Of a DNA stretch of 64,000 nucleotides, positions 62,110 to 64,000 are shown in pieces. A model generated the notes under the pieces. It was not told the origin of the DNA and searched no databases. It saw only the letters and a list, made by a program, of their open reading frames with translations. The number at the start of each line of letters is the position of its first letter. The stretch's first letter is position 1. The stretch spans positions 4,402,001 through 4,466,000 of the forward strand of contig OZ001190.1 of the NCBI GenBank assembly GCA_963921355.3, read 5' to 3'. A program made the position numbers and the translations under genes. The stretch comes from CAWUEZ02 sp963921355 (lineage in GTDB: Bacteria > Pseudomonadota > Alphaproteobacteria > Thalassobaculales > Thalassobaculaceae).

Positions 62110-62922
62110 ATGTCCTTCGGCGCGACCGCCAACACCCTTCCCGGAACGCCCATCGACCCGGCGGACCGTACCGCCCTGCTGGACGCCGTCGTGACGATCG
62201 CCCGGGCTGCCGGCGACGTTATCCTGCCGTACTACCGTGCCGACGTTACCGTCGACGACAAGGCCGATGGAAGCCCGGTGACCGCCGCCGACCAGGCCGC
62301 CGACGCCCTGATCGTCCCGGCCCTGCGAACCCTCACACCCGCCGTTCCGGTGGTCGCCGAGGAAAGCGTCGACGCGGGGCATGTCCCGGATGTTTCCGGC
62401 GGTCGGTTCTGGCTCGTCGATCCGCTCGACGGAACCAAGGAGTTCATCAACAGGCGCCGCGATTTCACGGTCAATATCGGCCTGATCTGGGACGGGACCC
62501 CGGTGCTGGGTGTCGTGCACACACCCGTCGACGGGGTGGTCTGGGCCGGCGCCACCGGCCACGGGGCCTGGGAGGAAGACGCCGACGGTGCCCGAACGGC
62601 GATCCGTGTCCGCAGCCCGGGAGCCGACGGCCTGACCATCGTGGCCAGCCGCAGCCACCGCAATCCCGAACTGGAAGCGTATATCGCCACGCTCACGGTC
62701 AAGGAGAGCGTGTCGCGCGGCTCGGCCCTGAAGTTCTGCATCGTCGCCCGCGGCGATGCCGATCTGTACCCCCGGACCGGCCCGACCATGGAATGGGATA
62801 CGGCGGCGGGCCAAGCCGTGCTGCTGGCCGCCGGCGGGTCCATGACCAAATTCGACGGCAGCCCGTTCGACTATGCCAAGCCCGGCTTCCTGAACGGCCA
62901 GTTCATCGCCCGGGGGGCCTAG
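62110..62922 (+). CDS. cysQ: 3'(2'),5'-bisphosphate nucleotidase (CysQ)
   Basis: 270 residues of the inositol monophosphatase superfamily. VVAEES (Glu ligand), FWLVDPLDGTKEFINRR (metal-binding DPLDGT) and MEWDTAAGQAVLLAAGG (late Asp) are in order, with the CysQ-type KEF after DGT. It hydrolyses PAP to AMP, removing the by-product of sulfate assimilation. A frame opens earlier inside the upstream gene but the ATG 62110 is best placed. Cotranscribed with the CoxL-like gene by distance, without an evident shared pathway. Confidence 0.9.
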   Translation: MSFGATANTLPGTPIDPADRTALLDAVVTIARAAGDVILPYYRADVTVDDKADGSPVTAADQAADALIVPALRTLTPAVPVVAEESVDAGHVPDVSGGRFWLVDPLDGTKEFINRRRDFTVNIGLIWDGTPVLGVVHTPVDGVVWAGATGHGAWEEDADGARTAIRVRSPGADGLTIVASRSHRNPELEAYIATLTVKESVSRGSALKFCIVARGDADLYPRTGPTMEWDTAAGQAVLLAAGGSMTKFDGSPFDYAKPGFLNGQFIARGA

Positions 62923-62925
62923 GCC

Positions 62926-63330
62926 ATGGGCCGGCGACAGAGCGGTCTCACTGTCCTGGCCGGCGCCGTCCTCTGCGCCATGATGACCCCTTTTGCCGGC
63001 CACACTCAGGTGGAGCCGCCGACGGCGCCAACAAGCCCGCGTCACCCGTTGTCCGAAGGCAAACCGGTAGGGAGTCTGAAAATCGAGAGGAGGGAACCGG
63101 TCGTTCCGGGAACCGAGGCGCCCCGTCGACTGGTCGGTCCGAACGAGACGAGATCCCGCACCCCGGCCCGGCGCGAGCGCCTGCAGGCCAACCCGATCCC
63201 GCAGCCGCCGGGCCCCAACCCGCCGGTCCGGTTGATCAAGCCCCGCCCGCGCTCGACGGTGCCGATCGGGATCATCGACCCGCGCCCGGGCACCACCCCA
63301 AAGCACCCGGGAACCATCGAGGCGCGGTAG
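62926..63330 (+). CDS. Short secreted Pro-rich protein of unknown function
   Basis: 134 residues. An N-terminal signal peptide (LTVLAGAVLCAMMTPFAGHT) is followed by a Pro/Arg-rich chain with repeated P-x-P and R-P patterns and no Cys, so it is probably disordered in the periplasm. Starts 3 bases after the cysQ stop, hence cotranslated. I recognise no family. Coding potential is supported by position and signal peptide only. Confidence 0.5.
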   Translation: MGRRQSGLTVLAGAVLCAMMTPFAGHTQVEPPTAPTSPRHPLSEGKPVGSLKIERREPVVPGTEAPRRLVGPNETRSRTPARRERLQANPIPQPPGPNPPVRLIKPRPRSTVPIGIIDPRPGTTPKHPGTIEAR

Positions 63331-63341
63331 GTCGAGAGCCG

Positions 63342-64000
63342 CTAGGCCTCCTGCACCACCCTGCGGATGGCGGCGATGGCGGTCTCGATGTCGCGCGCGT
63401 CCACATCCAGGTGGGTCACCGCCCGGATCAGCGTCGGACCCAGCACGCTGACCCGCACTTCGAACTCGGATGTCAGCCGGCGGCCGAACTCCGCCCCCGA
63501 CAGGCCCGTCCCGGACACGTCGAAATAGACCATGTTGGTCTCGACCCCACCGGTATCGACGTCGACGCCGTCCAGATCCTCGATCCCCTCGGCGAGTCGT
63601 CTGGCATTGGTGTGATCGTCCGCCATGCGCTCGACGTGGTGATCGAGAGCGTAGACGCCGGCCGCCGCGATGATCCCAGCCTGGCGCATCGCCCCGCCGA
63701 ACTGGTGCTTGAAGCGCCACGCTTCCTCGATGAAGTCGCGTCCGCCGGCCATGACGCCGCCCACCGGACACCCGAGCCCCTTGGACAGGTCGATCCACAC
63801 GCTGTCGCAGTCCTGGGCATAGCGCGCGGCCGACACCCCGCTGGCGGCCACCGCGTTCAGCAGCCGGGCCCCGTCCATGTGCAGTTTCAGGCCGTTGGAC
63901 CTGGCCGCCGCCGCGACCCCGTCGAGGATGTCCGTCGGCCAGATCGCGCCACCGCCGAGATTGGCGGTGTTCTCGACCGACACCAGGGTCTGTCGCGGCG
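63342..64000 (-). CDS. ltaE: L-threonine aldolase (low-specificity type), 5' end cut by window edge
   Basis: 219 codons are present; the gene continues beyond the right edge. The PLP Lys lies in VWIDLSKGLGCPVGGVMAG, the phosphate-site and substrate region in KLHMDGARLLNAV, and VENTANLGGG opens the visible part, all as in LtaE, which splits L-threonine or allo-threonine to glycine and acetaldehyde. The C-terminal domain ends IAAIRRVVQEA. It converges on the small Pro-rich protein gene (11 bases between the stops). Confidence 0.88.
   Translation of the reverse strand, partial: PRQTLVSVENTANLGGGAIWPTDILDGVAAAARSNGLKLHMDGARLLNAVAASGVSAARYAQDCDSVWIDLSKGLGCPVGGVMAGGRDFIEEAWRFKHQFGGAMRQAGIIAAAGVYALDHHVERMADDHTNARRLAEGIEDLDGVDVDTGGVETNMVYFDVSGTGLSGAEFGRRLTSEFEVRVSVLGPTLIRAVTHLDVDARDIETAIAAIRRVVQEA

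Overview
The window is 64 kb of a G+C-rich bacterial chromosome, almost certainly from an alphaproteobacterium and plausibly a free-living Rhodospirillales-type heterotroph. The pointers are strong G/C third-position codon use, two full CtrA-type boxes (TTAA-N7-TTAA), many ATGA/GTGA-coupled operons, a class II DAHP synthase, a cytochrome c'/b561 pair and a form II CoxL-like protein. The species is not identifiable from the sequence alone.

Layout. 0-16.5 kb is mostly core: a heptosyltransferase fragment, a glutamine amidotransferase and a nicotinate phosphoribosyltransferase-like gene in one operon, class II DAHP synthase, a cupin plus histidine kinase, glutathione reductase, two tandem paralogous lipoproteins, succinate-semialdehyde dehydrogenase, a GNAT, a small secreted protein, a frame-broken alpha/beta hydrolase, glmU-glmS and gph. 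16.6-24.5 kb is a genomic island of about 7.9 kb in a tRNA-Val(CAC) gene, bounded by a 45-bp direct repeat. It carries no recognisable integrase. Its cargo is a 12-residue-repeat beta-solenoid-like membrane protein next to a membrane-anchored nSTAND1-type P-loop ATPase with internalin-like leucine-rich repeats, then lipoproteins, a trypsin-like protease and a dnaB remnant. This is the most promising candidate for an undescribed (possibly defence-related) system.

26-39.4 kb is a catabolic cluster split around a MarR gene. Leftward run a peptide/opine-type ABC transporter (its substrate-binding gene is frame-broken near the 3' end), a polysaccharide-deacetylase-fold hydrolase and a class III aminotransferase. 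Rightward run MarR, a creatininase-family amidohydrolase, a ketopantoate-reductase-like enzyme, an SDR and an M20 peptidase. A 15-nt inverted repeat lies in the divergent promoter. 39.5-45 kb is an accessory stretch: two paralogous putative Fe(II)/2OG oxygenase-like genes (the second AT-rich and frame-broken), a glycosyltransferase, and two unknown genes each preceded by a perfect CtrA-type box. 45.3-64 kb returns to a mixed core: an EamA transporter, an FtsH-type protease, a host-attachment-family protein, cytochrome c' and b561, a second creatininase/amidase/YjbQ group, a second deacetylase, a 3-methyladenine DNA glycosylase, a PAS-GGDEF-EAL protein, an SRAP protein, an orphan CoxL-like molybdoenzyme subunit, cysQ and a partial threonine aldolase.

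At sequence scale the striking signal is a set of intergenic elements that fold on paper into four-armed cloverleaves (an outer stem enclosing three hairpins): a nearly perfect one at 7796-7916, a weaker relative at 9006-9138, and one with different sequence but the same topology at 28103-28200. Three genes carry single-base frame breaks (about 12265, 33231 and 41026); whether these are real or sequencing errors cannot be decided from the window.
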